From Porphyra umbilicalis (lineage: Eukaryota > Rhodophyta > Bangiophyceae > Bangiales > Bangiaceae): a stretch of 64,000 nt of DNA. Below, in pieces: positions 1-11,462 of the stretch. The DNA lies in NCBI GenBank assembly GCA_002049455.2, contig KV918862.1:169684-233683 (forward strand), read 5' to 3'. The notes beneath the pieces are model-generated. The model was not told the DNA's origin. It saw nothing but the letters and a program-made list of their open reading frames with translations, and did no database searches. Numbering within the stretch: the stretch's first letter is position 1; each line of letters opens with the position of its first letter. Both the position numbers and the translations under genes were made by a program.

Positions 1-3000
1 CATGGTCGGCGCGGATATGGTTGTCTCTGCCGTTGGGAAGCGACCACACAGGAGCCAATCCAACAAAAGAGAAACAATGCATACGAGTAAGAGCAAGAGC
101 AGGCACCGAGCCGTCAGAAAAAGCTCGGGACTGAATCGTCGATGGCGGTTTCTGACAGTGCTCCCCTGCCCCACCACGACTCTCATGCGTGGACGCCGTA
201 CCGTTCTGAGGGAGTGTCAAAGGTGGCGCCGCACTCGATGCACTGCCACTTGACCACCATGATGTCCAAAGCAGCCGCTGCTAAAAAAGGAAACGGGCAA
301 CAGGGCGACGGCACAGCGGGGGGCGTTGGTGATGGCCCGTAAGTGCCGGCAGAACAGTGGCAGCTGTTCCACAGCGTGGACTCGTTGCCGCTGTTGCTGT
401 GCACCGGCCGGGCCGTCCACCGGCCGCGTCCTCGCTGGCGGGGTGCAAGACCTAAATAGCTCTACTAGCGAAAGTAGCCGGGCCGTGCTCTGCAGCGCGG
501 CAGAGGAGGTGCGTCACTGTGCCCAGGGGTGTGGCTTGCTGGTACGCCTCGGGCGGTTCGCCGCACGATGGCCGCGATGCCCTCCCCGGCGGGCCAAGAA
601 CGGTGAGCAGCCGGGACGACAAGCATTGGACGATGGGGCAGAGGCGGGGCCACACATCAGGCCAAACGGGGCCCCCGGTTGCACTGTCGGACTCGAAGAG
701 ACGCTGAGGTGCACTCTCCCACGGCAACACGGCACAGAGGGCGCTCACAGGCGTTTCCGGAATAACTGCCAGCCAGCCAGGTCCACGCATGACTCTCGAT
801 GGGCGGGCGGGCCAGAGCAAGCAATGCCTCGCGAGCTCGCCGCCGTTTCTCCAGCCCTCTCCTGGCCCCGCCTGGACGGGGTCGCTCCGAAGCCCCTCGC
901 CGACACGTCGGTCACCCAGCAGGCCCCTGCAAGCCCCCCACCGACCATGGTGGAGGCCAAGACAGCTCAGGGCCAATGAATTGGCTCGCTACAGTAGGTG
1001 TTCGGGTCAGTGAGGACATCAGCAAGGGGACTTCAGGCGTAAACGATTTGCCATTGCCAATGCCTAAAGTGTTGTCGTCGAAATGTCATTGGGAGATAGG
1101 GTTTCGGATACAATACAGCGGCAACATGAGCTGAAACCGAAGGAAATGACCGTCAAGTCTGTCAGAAGTAGCAAAATTTTGCAGTCTTCGTGTTTGGTAG
1201 GGGCAAGCAAACGGGCATGCCAAGAACGTGGGGTTCTGATAGAATCGACCAATCATGGGCCCCAGTGGATGTGCATGCCACCCCCTTTGTCCTATGGAAT
1301 CGCGGCGGGAGGTGGGCTCGCCGCCATATGCCCACAATGAGCGATTCCTTACAGAAACCAAACCCCACCCAGAAGCCTAGGTCCGCAAGCAAAGGCCATG
1401 ATTTCCGCATAATGGCTTCCTTGTGTCACCAAGTCCTGTTGTGGGTGACTTCCAAAAACAGCGGACAGAATTCGATAAACCATGTGTACTTCCTATTTTA
1501 GAGTTCGTGAGGAGTAGACTCTTGGTCGTCCAAATGACGAGTATCCGCGTAGACTCCCGAATGAATGGTGCGCACAAACCTTGTTACACTGGTACCGCGC
1601 TCACTCTGACCACATCCGCTCCCAAACTGCAGCCGTGGCGGGAGCCGCGGGGGCAGCTCAACCGAAAAATCCAGCGTGGGCGGCGTGACACCGCAAATCC
1701 ACCGGGAGCGGCACGTCGCGAGTCGCGGGCCACGTCAGAGGCACGCGCGCCACCCTGCGACGACAGCCCAAGCGCGACCAAGTCGACCCTCCCAGCAACG
1801 TGGTCCATGGCTGGCGTGGAGCCACAATGCATGCATTGCTTCCCAGGTCGACGGAGGCGTGACAGTCTCGTCCACGGCCACAGTTGCCGCAGAGCCAAAC
1901 AGTTGTCCACTGAGCCTGTGAGGAATATGCCGTACAGCAGTAGCCTGTCGCAGACTCCCATAGGGCGGCTCGGGTGTCCATAATGAGCACAACACGAAAA
2001 ATGATGTTGGACTGCAAAACCTGATGTGTTGCAATGCGACGGTACACGTGGCGTCGCGACGACTCGACGGCTCTCTGCTATGGTTACAACAAGGTCCGGC
2101 TCAGCCAGCACGACAGATGCTCCGCTGGCATGCGTTGGTGAACCCCCCGGAAAGCTATGACAGCACAGCAGCCAGTGGCCGCTCTCACGACCAGCTGCCC
2201 ATCACGCCCGTGTGTGCTGCGCTCGGCCTCCATCTCGGCAGCGCGAAAAGCCCTGCGGCCGAGGGCAGAGCGCCATGCTGTTCACAGCCACGGGGGCGAT
2301 GGAGCTGAGCAGCAGCGGGCTCTTGCCGCCCCTACGACCGCCAGCCGCACGATCACCGCAGCAGGGTGACCGCGTGTCCGATCCACGTCCGCCGGTGGTG
2401 CGATCGGGAGCTGCTGGCAGCCCACGTCCGACACGCAGGCCGCGGCACTTGGGGCGGGGCGCGGCGTGTTTCCGGGTGTGTCCGCCACCACCGACCAACC
2501 CTCGGGCGTTGCCAGCGGCCACGCCGGCGCTCCCACCCGGCGATTCAGAGCCCACCGGACGTGCTTCTCCCCGTCACGCCTCGGTGGCGCGGGTCCGCGC
2601 CGTGTCGCAGACCTGCCACCGTCAGGGGGGGGGGGACCAGGCGCCCCATGGACGGCGCCCGCTGCGCTTTCCAGCACGACACACTGGTGTGGGACTCGAC
2701 CGAGGGTGCGTCTACTCGACCGCCTCGTAGGTGTTGGCGCGCCACGCCGGGCGAGCACCAGCGTGGACGGGTGACGTTGTGGATGGGTGACGGCGGCGCG
2801 CGCGGTCGCGGCCGGGCCGCGACCGCCCGACGCCCCCGGTCGCGGGGCCGGCGCTGGAATTGGGGTTGGCCGCCCCCTCCAACTACCCGCGGACTTTCAC
2901 GGCGCGGCCGCCATGGCGGCAACGCGCGCGCGCGGTCGCCGCCGCGGTCACCGCCGCCGCGCCCGCGCTCGCGCCGCGCGGCCGCGCCGCCGCGCACCGC

Positions 3001-3309
3001 TGCCGCGCCGACGCGCGCCGACGCGCGCCGACGCGCACCGCGCCGCGGCCCGCCGGCCGCCGCGCCGCGGCGGGGGGGGCCGCCGCCGCCGCCGCCACCG
3101 CCGCCACCGCGCGGGCGCGCCGTGGGGCGTCGGCGCCGGTTGCCCGCGCCCTCCCCCCCCCCCCCGCCCGGCCGGCGGCGCGGCGAGCGGCGGCCCGCGC
3201 GGGCGCGCGGCGCGTGCGCCGCGGCGGCCAGTGGGTGGGCACTGCCCCTCTGCCCCTCCCCCCCCCCCCTGCCCCCCCCCTGCCCTCCCCCCCCCCCCCC
3301 GCGGCCACC
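1..3309. other. Upstream region without a convincing gene
   Basis: No reading frame here shows a family I recognise. Frames near 450-980 and 1580-2110 are open on both strands, as GC-rich DNA usually is. A short minus-strand peptide at about 183-260 contains a CxxC pair and could be a fragment of a zinc-binding protein, but it is too short to name. From about 2800 to 3300 the sequence becomes extremely GC-rich with poly-C runs and probably forms the PAN2 promoter and 5' leader. Confidence 0.5.
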
Positions 3310-3621
3310 ATGCCCCCCCCCGTCGCAACGTCGTGGTACCCGCCCGGGGCGTACCCCCCCCCCCCCCCCCCCTGGGTCGAACTCGGGTGCGTGGCGGTCG
3401 GGCGGCCGCCGGCGGCCCCCCCCCCCCCACCCCCCCCCCCCCATCACGGCGCTCGCGTTTGACCCGGCGACGCCCCTCCTCTGGGCGGGCACCGCCACGG
3501 GGTGGGTGCACGCGCACGCGTCCGTGTCGCTCGCGCGCCACGCGTCGACGCCGCCGCCGCTGCCGCTGCCGGCAGCGCCGTCGCCCTTGGCGGCGGGGGC
3601 GTCGGGTGGCGCGCCGGGTGG

Positions 3622-3663
<42 letters not shown>

Positions 3664-4269
3664 TGCCGCTGCCGCCACCGCCGCCGCCACCGCCGCCACC
3701 GGCGCCATGGCCGGCGGCACCGCCGGCGCCCCCGTCGTGGCGCTGCTGCCGACGCCCGGCGCGGTTGTGGCGGTGACCCCCCGGGGCGTCGCGTGGCTCT
3801 CCCGCGGCGGCGTTGCAGCAGCGACGCTCACCTCGCCGGCGCTCACGGCCGCCGCCGCCGCCGCGCACTCGCCCGCCACCCCCCACGCGGTCGTGGCGGG
3901 GTCCGCCCCGTCCGCGGCGCTCGTCGACACGGCGGCGGCGCGCCTCGTGCGGACCGCCCCCCGCGGCGGGCGGCCGCCCGCCGCCGTGACGGCGGCGGGG
4001 TGGGCGGCGCCGGGGAGTGGCGCCGTCGGCGGGGGGGGGGCGCCGTCCTCGCCACCGCCGCGGGGCGGGTGAGCGTCTGCGACGCGGGGACGCTCGCCGA
4101 GGTGGGTGCGTGGGCGGCCTACGCGGGCGCCGTCACGGGGCTGGCCGTTGGGGGGTGGGCGGTTGCCGTTGGCGGCACCGCTGTTCGCGGGGGGGTCGTG
4201 TATGACGCGCCGGGGGTGGGGGTGTACGACCTGCGGGGCGGCCGGGGGGCCGTGTCGGGCGCCTCGCCG

Positions 4270-4314
<45 letters not shown>

Positions 4315-4586
4315 GCGCGCGTCGCGACGCTGCCCGCCGCCGAAGGCGCCGCCTACCTTGCGTTTGCCGCCGACGGGCTGTTGTGGGGGCTCTCCCGCTC
4401 GGGCGCGGCGGCGGCGTGGGATGTGGCGCGCCCCGAGCGGGTGGTTGGGGGGCTCCACTTGGACGCGGGGGGGGACGCGGCGACCGCGCTTGCGACGGGC
4501 GGGTCGGGGGGGGGGTGCTCGTCGCGGGCGACGCGGGGGGGTTTGTGCACCAGTGGGTGCGGCCCGCCGAGGCGGGCGGCGGCGGT

Positions 4587-4618
<32 letters not shown>

Positions 4619-5003
4619 AGCAGAGGAGGAGCTCGTCGGCCGCGGCATGCGCCCGCCGCCCGCCGCCGCCGCCGCGTCGACGCGCTTGCACGTGCCCGCG
4701 GCGGGCGGGCGGGCGGGCGACGCGGCGGGCGTGCCCGTGCCGCCGGCGCTCTACCCGCCCTCGCCGGGGGGGGGGGGGTGCCCCGCCGGCGGGGGCTCCT
4801 CGGCGTCCACCCGGCGGCGCCGGCGGCGGGGGGGGGGGGCGGGGGGGGGGAGGGGGACCCCGGCCGCCGCCGCCGCTGCCGCCGCCGCGTCTGCCGACGG
4901 GCACCCGCTGCTGTCGGACGAGGTCGGCGCCTGGGCCGCCGTCGGCGGGGTGCCGCTCGCGCGCTTCCCGCCGCGCGTCGCGCCAGAGATTGTCGGCGCC
5001 GTC

Positions 5004-5063
<60 letters not shown>

Positions 5064-6911
5064 GTCGGCCACATGCGCGCGCCCGCGGGGTGGCGCCGCA
5101 ACTCGCCCATGGGGCACGCGCCGCCGCCGGCGGGCGGGCGGGGGCGCCGGCAGGGGGGCGAGGGGGGGCTCCGCACCAGCCTCGCCGGCGGGGAGGGGGG
5201 GGGGGGGGGAGGGGGGGGGCGCCACCCAGCCGCCCGCAGTGTCAGCGGCGGCGGGTGGGGCGGCGGCGGCGTGGGCGGCGGCGGCGGCGGGGGTGGCGAG
5301 CGTGGCGGCGCCGCCGCCGCCGCCGCTGCCGCCGCGTCGCCCGCCCGCCGCGGCGGCGTCGGCGGCAGCGGCGGCGGCGGCGGCGGCGGCGCGTCGCCTG
5401 CCCGCGCCGCCGCCACGTCGGCGGCCGCCCTCCGCACCGGCGCGGCGGCGCACGGGTGGGTGGCGTCGGGGCGCGCCGCCGCCGACTTGTCCACCCCCGC
5501 CGGCCGCGTCGCGCGCGTCGACGTGGACGTTGTCGCGCAGGCGGGGGCAGAGGGGTTTGCCTTTCGCGCCTTTAACGCGAGCCCGGGGGGGCGGTGGGTC
5601 GGGTTGGAAAACGCGCTCCCGCACTCGTACGTCAACGCGGCGGTGCGCGTGCTGCACGGGCTCATTGCGGGGGCGCTCCGCCGCCACGCGTGCGGGCGGG
5701 AGTTGTGCTTGTCGTGTGAGCTCGGGTTTTTGTTTGACATGCTTGGGGAGGGGGGGGGGGGCGGGGGGGGGGGCGGGGGGGGACGGCCGGGCGACGACGC
5801 GTCGCCCCCGCCCCGCCCGCCCGCGGTGCCACCGCCCCCCTCGACGGGCGCACCCGCCGACGCGCGCCTCCCCCCGGCGGCGGCTGGCGGTGGCGGTGGC
5901 GGGGCGGCGCCCCCGCCGGTGCCAGCGGCGGCCACGCCGACGGCGGCGCGGCCGCGGGTGCCCGGCACCCTCGCCGACGTGGCCGGCGGCACGGGCGGCG
6001 GGGCGGCGGCGGAGGCCGGCAACTTTATGCAAGCCTTCATCCACACCCCCGCCGCGGCGGCGCTGGGCCTCCTCGACGGGCCCGCCGCGCGGCCGACGGG
6101 CGCGCGCATCGAGGCGCTGCTGCTGTACCTCCTCGAGCAGCTCGTGCGCGACGGGGGGGCGGACGGGGCGGGGGGGGGGGGGGGGGGGGGGCGCGCCGCC
6201 GCCGCCGCCGCCGCCGTCGCCGCCGCCGCCGTCACGTCTGGGGGGGGGGGGGGTCGGCCGCCAATGGAGGCAGCGGCGGCGGAAGCGGCGGCGGCGGCGG
6301 TGGCGGCGGCGGGGGCGCCACCAGTGGCGACGCCAAGACGCCGGGCGGCCGCCGTCGGCAGCCGAAAAAGGGCCGCGCCCGCGACCGCGGCGGCCGTGAC
6401 TCGCCGGGCGCGACGCCCGGCGGCCGCGGCCGCGGCGGCCGCCCGCGCTCCGAAGGCGGCGGCGGGGGCGGGCGCAGTGGCCGCCGCCGCGGCGGCGGCG
6501 GCGGCGCGTTGGCGGCGGGCGGCGGCGGGGGTGGCGGCACTGGCGGCGGTGGCGGGGGGGGGGGGGGGGCAGCGCCGCCGGCAGTGGCGGCGTGGCGGCG
6601 GCCATGACCGCCACGGGCGGCGGCAGCGGCGGCAGCGGCAGCGGTGGCAGCGCGAGTGACAGCCCGCCACCGCCGCCGTCGGCGGCGGCAACGGCGGCGG
6701 CGGCGGCGGTGCCGGTGGCGGCGGCGGCGCCGCTGCCGCCGCCACCGCCGCCCCCACCCGCGGCGGTCATCTCGGATCTCTTTGGCGCGTCGGTGCTCGC
6801 GTCGGGGCGCTTCACCCCGTCCAACACGCCCTGGTCGCGGACGAGCTGGACGTTTCTCCAATCGCTCGTCTATGACGGCGGCGGCCGCGACACGGGCGGC
6901 GGTCGCGACGC

Positions 6912-6953
<42 letters not shown>

Positions 6954-9290
6954 GGGCGGCGAGCCGGGCGGCACCGCCCGCTCCCCAACCGCCTCCCCCG
7001 CCGGCTCGCCCGGCCGGGCGCCCGGCGCGGCGGCGGCGGCGGCGGCGGCGGCGGGCGCCCCCCCCCGGCGGCCGCCGCCCTCACCGCCTCGGCGGCGGCG
7101 GCGGCGCCCGGCGCCGCGTTTGCGCGCCTCCTCGGCGGCAGCCTCCGCCGCTCCGCCGACCGCACGCGCGCCTACTGCGCGTCGTCGGACGCGGTCGAGT
7201 CCATGTCCCAGCGGCGGCGCCTCCTTTCCCTCCCCAACGTGCTCCTCGTCGGGTGTGGGGCGGCGTTGCCGGCGGCGGCGCGGTGGTGGACGCCCCCGCC
7301 CGCGTCCCGGGGGGGGGGGTGGTCCCCCCCGCCACCCCCGCGTCGGCGGGCCTCTCCCCGTCGGTGGCGGGGGGGGGTGGGGGCGCCGCCGCCGCCGCGG
7401 CGGCGTCTGCCGGGCGGCTGTCGCCCGCCGCCGCGGCGGCGGCGGCCATGGCGTCGGCCCCCCGCCTGCCGACGGCCCTCCACGTGACGACCGGCGGCGC
7501 GGCGGCCGACGCGTTGACGGCCACGCCCGTGGCGCCGCCGCCGGCGGGTACCCCTGTCGGCGTTGCCGCCGCGCTCGGCCCAGATACGGGCGACGAGGAC
7601 GCCACGTACGACCTTGTGGCGGTTGTGGCGGCCGTGCCGCCGCCCCCGTCGGCGGTGGCGGCGGCGGCCGCCGCCGCGGCGGCGGGGGCTGGGGCGGCGG
7701 CCAAGGGCGGCGCCGCCGCCGCCGGGGGGGGGTCGGCCCCGCCGCCGCCGTCGCGTCGCTCCGCGGCGACGGCGGCGGCGCGGGCGCAACGGGCGGCGGG
7801 GCGGGCGGCTTGGCGGCGGACGCGGCGGCGGCGGCGGCGGCGGCGGGCGGTGGGGGTGGCGTGGCGGGGGGCGTCGCCGCCGCCTCGGCGGCGGCCGCCG
7901 CGCACCTGGTCGTCTACCAGCGGACGGCGTCGACGTCCCCCCCCCCCCCCCCGGCGCGGAGCCCGCGCCCGACGAGTGGTGGGTCTTTAACGACTTTTGC
8001 ATTTCGCGCTGCACGGGGGGGGTGGCGGAGGCGACGACCTTCCACGCGGCGTGGAAGCTGCCGGCGCTGCTCGTGTGGGTGCGCCGCGACGCGGCCACGC
8101 GCGTGCCGGGGGTGGGGGTGGGGGTGGGGGTGCCGCCGCCGCTGCCGCCGCCGCCGCTGCCGGCACCCCTGCGCGCGGCGGCGGTGGCGGCCGACGGCGT
8201 CGCCGACGGGGCGGCGGCGGCCGTGGCGCCGCCGCCGGCCGCGGGCGCCGACGCGGACGCGGGCGCGGTGGCCGATGGCGGCGGGCGGGGCGGCGCCGGC
8301 GGGGGGGACGGCGACGCTGGCGACGTGGCGGGCGGCGACGCGGGCGCGACCGAGGTGGCGCCGCCGCCGGCCGACGCCGTACCGCAGGCCGACGGGCCGC
8401 TGATGGCGGCGGTCGATGTGAGCGCCGCCACCGCCACGGCCGCCATGGCCGCCGTCCCGGCGGTCCATGGGGTGCCTGCCCCCTCCCCGCTGGGGGTCCT
8501 CCCCCCCTCAAGGACCCTGTCGATGCGAGAGGCCCTCACCCCCGCCGTCAATGGGGCGGTCCCCTTTGCGGACGGGGAGCCCCTCCCCGGCCGCGGCATG
8601 GTCGTCGCCCTCGACTGTGAGTTTGTCTCGATCACGCGGGAGGAGGTGGAGATTTCCACAACCGGCGCGCGGTCGGTAGTCGTGCCCGAGCGCCTCGCAC
8701 TCGCGCGCGTCTCTGTCCTCCGCGGCGACGCGTGGCCCGCCGACCGCGTCGGCTTGCCCTTCCTCGACGACTACATTGCGGTGCGGGAGCCGGTGGTCGA
8801 CTACCTCACCCGCTTTTCGGGGCTCGTCGAGGGGGACCTCGACGCGACGGGGCGCTCCCCGTACGCCGTCACCCACCGCAAAGCCGTGTACAAGAAGCTC
8901 CGTGCGCTCGTCGACGGCGGGGTGGTGCTCGCGGGCCACGGGTTGGCCAAGGACTTTCGCATTGCCAACTTTGTGGTGCCCCCGCACCAGGTCGTCGACA
9001 CGGTCGCGCTCTTTCGGTTGGCGGGCAAGCGCCTGCTGTCGCTGCGCTACTTGGCCGCGTGCCTCCTCGGCGCCGACATCCAAGCGACGACGCACGATTC
9101 CGTCGAGGACGCGGTGACGGCTCTGCGGCTGTACCGGGTGTGGCGCGCGCTCCACGCGCGGGGGGAGGTCGGGGGGGTCCTCCGCACCCTCTACGCCTAC
9201 GGCTACGCGCACGGGTGGGTGGTCGACCCGGAGCGGCCGCCGCTGGGGGAAGAGTACTGGCAGCTCGTGGCGGAAGGGGGGGGAGTGTGA
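3310..9290 (+). CDS. PAN2: PAN2, catalytic subunit of the PAN2-PAN3 poly(A) nuclease; frame broken at G/C runs
   Basis: PAN2 trims mRNA poly(A) tails in the cytoplasm together with PAN3. The ATG at 3310 sits in a strong GCCACCATG context and starts the peptide that leads into the WD40-like part (ITALAFDP..LLWAG, about 3445-3510). Next come the linker before the UCH-like domain (about 4905-4990), the inactive UCH-like domain (GLENALPHSY, CLSCELGFLF, NFMQAF; about 5510-6170), a late UCH-like segment (EWWVFNDF, FHAAWKLPALL; about 7970-8075) and a C-terminal DEDDh exonuclease. The acidic catalytic residues are visible: D and E of LDCEF at 8613-8621, D of AKDFR at 8952, and H and D of HDSVEDA at 9093-9110. 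The stop is TGA at 9288. Poly-Ala and poly-Gly stretches swell the protein well beyond its conserved core. The conserved blocks lie in all three forward frames, and every switch falls in a G or C run. I infer consensus errors in those runs; a real pseudogene is the alternative. Confidence 0.88.
3618..7735. repeat. GGC/GCC triplet expansions and long G/C runs inside PAN2
   Basis: Triplet runs encode poly-Ala or poly-Gly at about 3625-3665, 4271-4311, 5005-5060, 6290-6330 and 6912-6955. Pure G or C runs of about nine or more occur near 4029, 4505, 4766, 5195, 5752, 6170, 6241, 6557, 7312 and 7727. Triplet runs preserve the frame, whereas the mononucleotide runs coincide with the frame changes in the gene. 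Confidence 0.8.
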
Positions 9291-9678
9291 GCCGACCGTC
9301 GAGGACCTAGGGAGCCGCCGCCGGGCTGGGCGACGGGTGTGCGCAAGCGTGACAAGGGACCCAAAGCAACATAAACGAGACGCGGGGTACGATCACCCGG
9401 CGCGTCGGGTGGCGCCAGACGCACGGCAGAGGCGGGCGCGTGCGCGCCCCTGTCGTGACGCGCCCCTGTCGTGACGCGCCGCCGATCGACGCACCCTTTG
9501 GGCAGGGCCCGCGGGGGCACCCGCGCGGCGCACGTGCGGCGAAGCCAACGCCCCATACACACGCATGACCACACCACCGCCCTCGGCTGCCTCCCCATCG
9601 CAGCCTCGTCGTTTCCCGATTGCCCCATCCACCTTTGCCCCAGCTCCTCTCCTCCCAAGCCGCACATTTGCCACCGCC
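9291..9678. other. Spacer between convergent PAN2 and GRX5-like genes
   Basis: The two genes point at each other with 388 bp between their stop codons. The spacer must hold both 3' ends. I see no AATAAA-type signal and no coding potential of its own. A short direct repeat (cctgtcgtgacgcgcc twice in a row) lies at about 9448-9480. Confidence 0.5.
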
Positions 9679-10670
9679 TCATGCCCCCGCCGGGGGCGCT
9701 GGTGGGGGCGTAGCCTCCCCATACGCGCCCGCGTCGACCAACAGTTGGCGGAGCTCCCCCGACGTGGCCATCCCCTCCACAATGTCCGAGCCGCCGACAA
9801 ACTCGCCGCCCACGTACAGCTGCGGGATGGTCGGCCACGACGAGAAGGCCTTGATGCCCGACCGCAGCGCGTCGTCGACGAGCACATTGTGCGCGCGGTA
9901 CTCGACGCGCGCGCCGGCCAGCAGGGAGACGACCTTGTAGGAGAAGCCGCAAGCGGGGGCAGAGGGCAGGCCCTTCATGAAGAGCACCACCTTGTGGGCG
10001 TCGAGCTCCTGCAATGGACAAAACAGTCGAGGTCAAAGGGACGAGGCAGGCACATTGCCACCGAGAAGCGACCAAACAAGTGATCGAAACGGACACAACA
10101 GTCGAGGTGAAAGGGACGAGGGAGACACAAAGCCAATAAGATGCGACCAAAAAAGTGATCGAAGAGGTGTCAGAGGATGGTTCGCCTCGTTCGCACCCGT
10201 GCACAGGTACACTGCGCACAACTAGAGCTACCACGACAGCAGACCATCTGCGGCAAATGCTCACGCACACCCGCGCACGTAGAACCACAACACAACAAAA
10301 AAAAACCTTGCCGGCACCCCACAGTGCATGCCACACCACCGCCGTCCACTCTCTCACCTACTTCCTTGATGCGCGCCTGGATGTCCCCATCCGCCCCCGC
10401 GTCCGCTGACGGCACCGGCTTGAAGTCGTCGTGCGTCTCCGAGGCAGCCACCGACGACCGCCGGGCGGCACCCGCACCCACCAGCCGCCGCAGCGCAGGC
10501 GTCTGCCGCAGGGACGCCACCGACGGGCGGGCGGCGGCGGCGGGCACGGGGCCGCCCGTCGGGGCCGTCGTCAGCCGGCGAGCCGCCGCTGCTCGCGGCG
10601 CGGCGCCCGTCCGTGACAGCCGCGCGGCGGCAGCGGCGGCAGAGCGGCCGCCGGCATACATGATGTTCAT
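9679..10670 (-). CDS. GRX5: Monothiol CGFS glutaredoxin with a presequence, GRX5-like (two exons)
   Basis: Glutaredoxins of this class bind and transfer [2Fe-2S] clusters; the GRX5 branch acts in mitochondria and related ones act in plastids. Exon 1 is 10362-10670 (ATG at 10670) and exon 2 is 9679-10008, giving 212 codons. The intron (10009-10361) has a GTAGGT donor and a CAG acceptor with a pyrimidine-rich lead and falls in phase 0. Residues 1 to about 90 are rich in Ala and Arg with almost no acidic residues, like an organelle presequence. The thioredoxin fold begins at KVVLFMKG. The active site is CGFS (123-126), followed by WPTIPQLYVGGEF with the cis-proline TIP and by GGSD (175-178), which contacts glutathione in the family. 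Mitochondrial against plastid targeting cannot be settled here. It converges on PAN2. Confidence 0.9.
10023..10165. repeat. Diverged tandem duplication inside the GRX5-like intron
   Basis: A unit starting acagtcgaggt at 10023 recurs at 10098, a period of 75 bp. Both copies carry agggacgagg and a later gcgaccaa..aagtgatcgaa block with scattered substitutions. It accounts for much of the 353-bp intron. Confidence 0.7.
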
Positions 10671-10771
10671 GGTGCAGAGCCGAGGGCGTGACGACGGGGG
10701 GGTGCGGGCCGCGTGCGTGGCAGGGGACAACGCGCGCGCTGTTCGGGGCGGCGTCGCGTTCGTGGTGGAGG

Positions 10772-11060
10772 CTAGTGTCTATTGTGCTTCTCACAAAAAC
10801 TGGATCCGCAACATCCGCTTCAGCATCATTAACCGCCCCCTGAGCCAATGAAACAGTGATTTTGCAACGGAAGCTGACGCACCGAGGTCCAGTTTTTGTG
10901 AGAAGCACAATAGTCTACCAACAGCATCATTTGATGCGATTCGCATCAATTGATGCACTTTTTCAACTCTCATTTTCGCGTGCATCCCGTGCTCTGATGC
11001 GATTTTTGACGCCGGAAACGGACTCAGAGCAGTCTCTTTAGTCATGAGTCGGGTGCATCC
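10772..11060 (+). repeat. Dispersed repeat copy A, split by a small TIR element
   Basis: The stretch beginning ctagtgtct at 10772 and resuming at 10913 matches the reverse complement of 39870-40020. Shared blocks include tctaccaacagcatcattt and a later ccggaaac/ccagaaac..gactcag region. In both copies translation of either strand gives similar short peptides. It begins about 100 bp upstream of the GRX5-like start codon, so it lies in that gene's promoter region. Confidence 0.65.
10782..10910. mobile_element. MITE-like element with 23-bp perfect TIRs and a TA target duplication
   Basis: The left arm ttgtgcttctcacaaaaact plus gga (10782-10804) is the exact reverse complement of 10888-10910. 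TA dinucleotides flank it at 10780-10781 and 10911-10912, as for Tc1/mariner-type non-autonomous elements. It is about 129 bp long with no ORF. The related repeat at 39870-40020 lacks it and reads straight through the insertion point, so it serves as an empty site. Confidence 0.85.
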
Positions 11061-11462
11061 CAGCATGAAGAAAACGTGAGCATTGCCGCGTTTTTTCTGC
11101 TCGCCCGTAGGTAATTCCCGCCACTCAATGAACACCCTGACGCCTGTGCTGGTGCCCGCCACGTCGCGCGCCCCCTCCCTTTTTTTGCCCCTACCCCCAC
11201 CCAGGTGTTTCTTGTGACCCGGACGGTACCTCCGGCAGCTCTTTTGTGGGCATCGCGGCCCGTGGCACCACACCCTGCTCCCCATCCCCTGTTCTTCGCT
11301 GTGCATTCTGCAGATTTGGCCCCCCGCGCTCTCCCACGGCTGCCTCACTCTGCACAGCAGACAGCCGCGGCTCCCGCCTGCCCTCCCCGCCACCGGTTGC
11401 TTCCCCCCCCGCCCCCCCCCCGCCCGCCCCCGTGAGCACGTCCTCGTCGTCGGCCTGCCACA
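10913..11462. other. Spacer between the GRX5-like gene and the piggyBac remnant
   Basis: This stretch holds the second part of dispersed repeat copy A (to about 11060), then GC-rich sequence with long C runs near 11406-11430. An open frame runs on the minus strand, but it crosses the repeat and has no recognisable domain. I see no further gene. Confidence 0.45.

Noticed and set aside
2545-6827. Long minus-strand ORFs of 637 and 824 codons opposite PAN2
   Set aside because: Composition is almost only Ala, Gly, Pro and Arg, as expected from the complement of GC-rich coding DNA; conserved PAN2 motifs are on the plus strand.
3310-9290. Explaining the PAN2 frame switches by many small introns
   Set aside because: Switches fall in G/C runs rather than at GT..AG pairs, and the two supported introns in the window are over 240 bp; miscounted runs explain it more simply.
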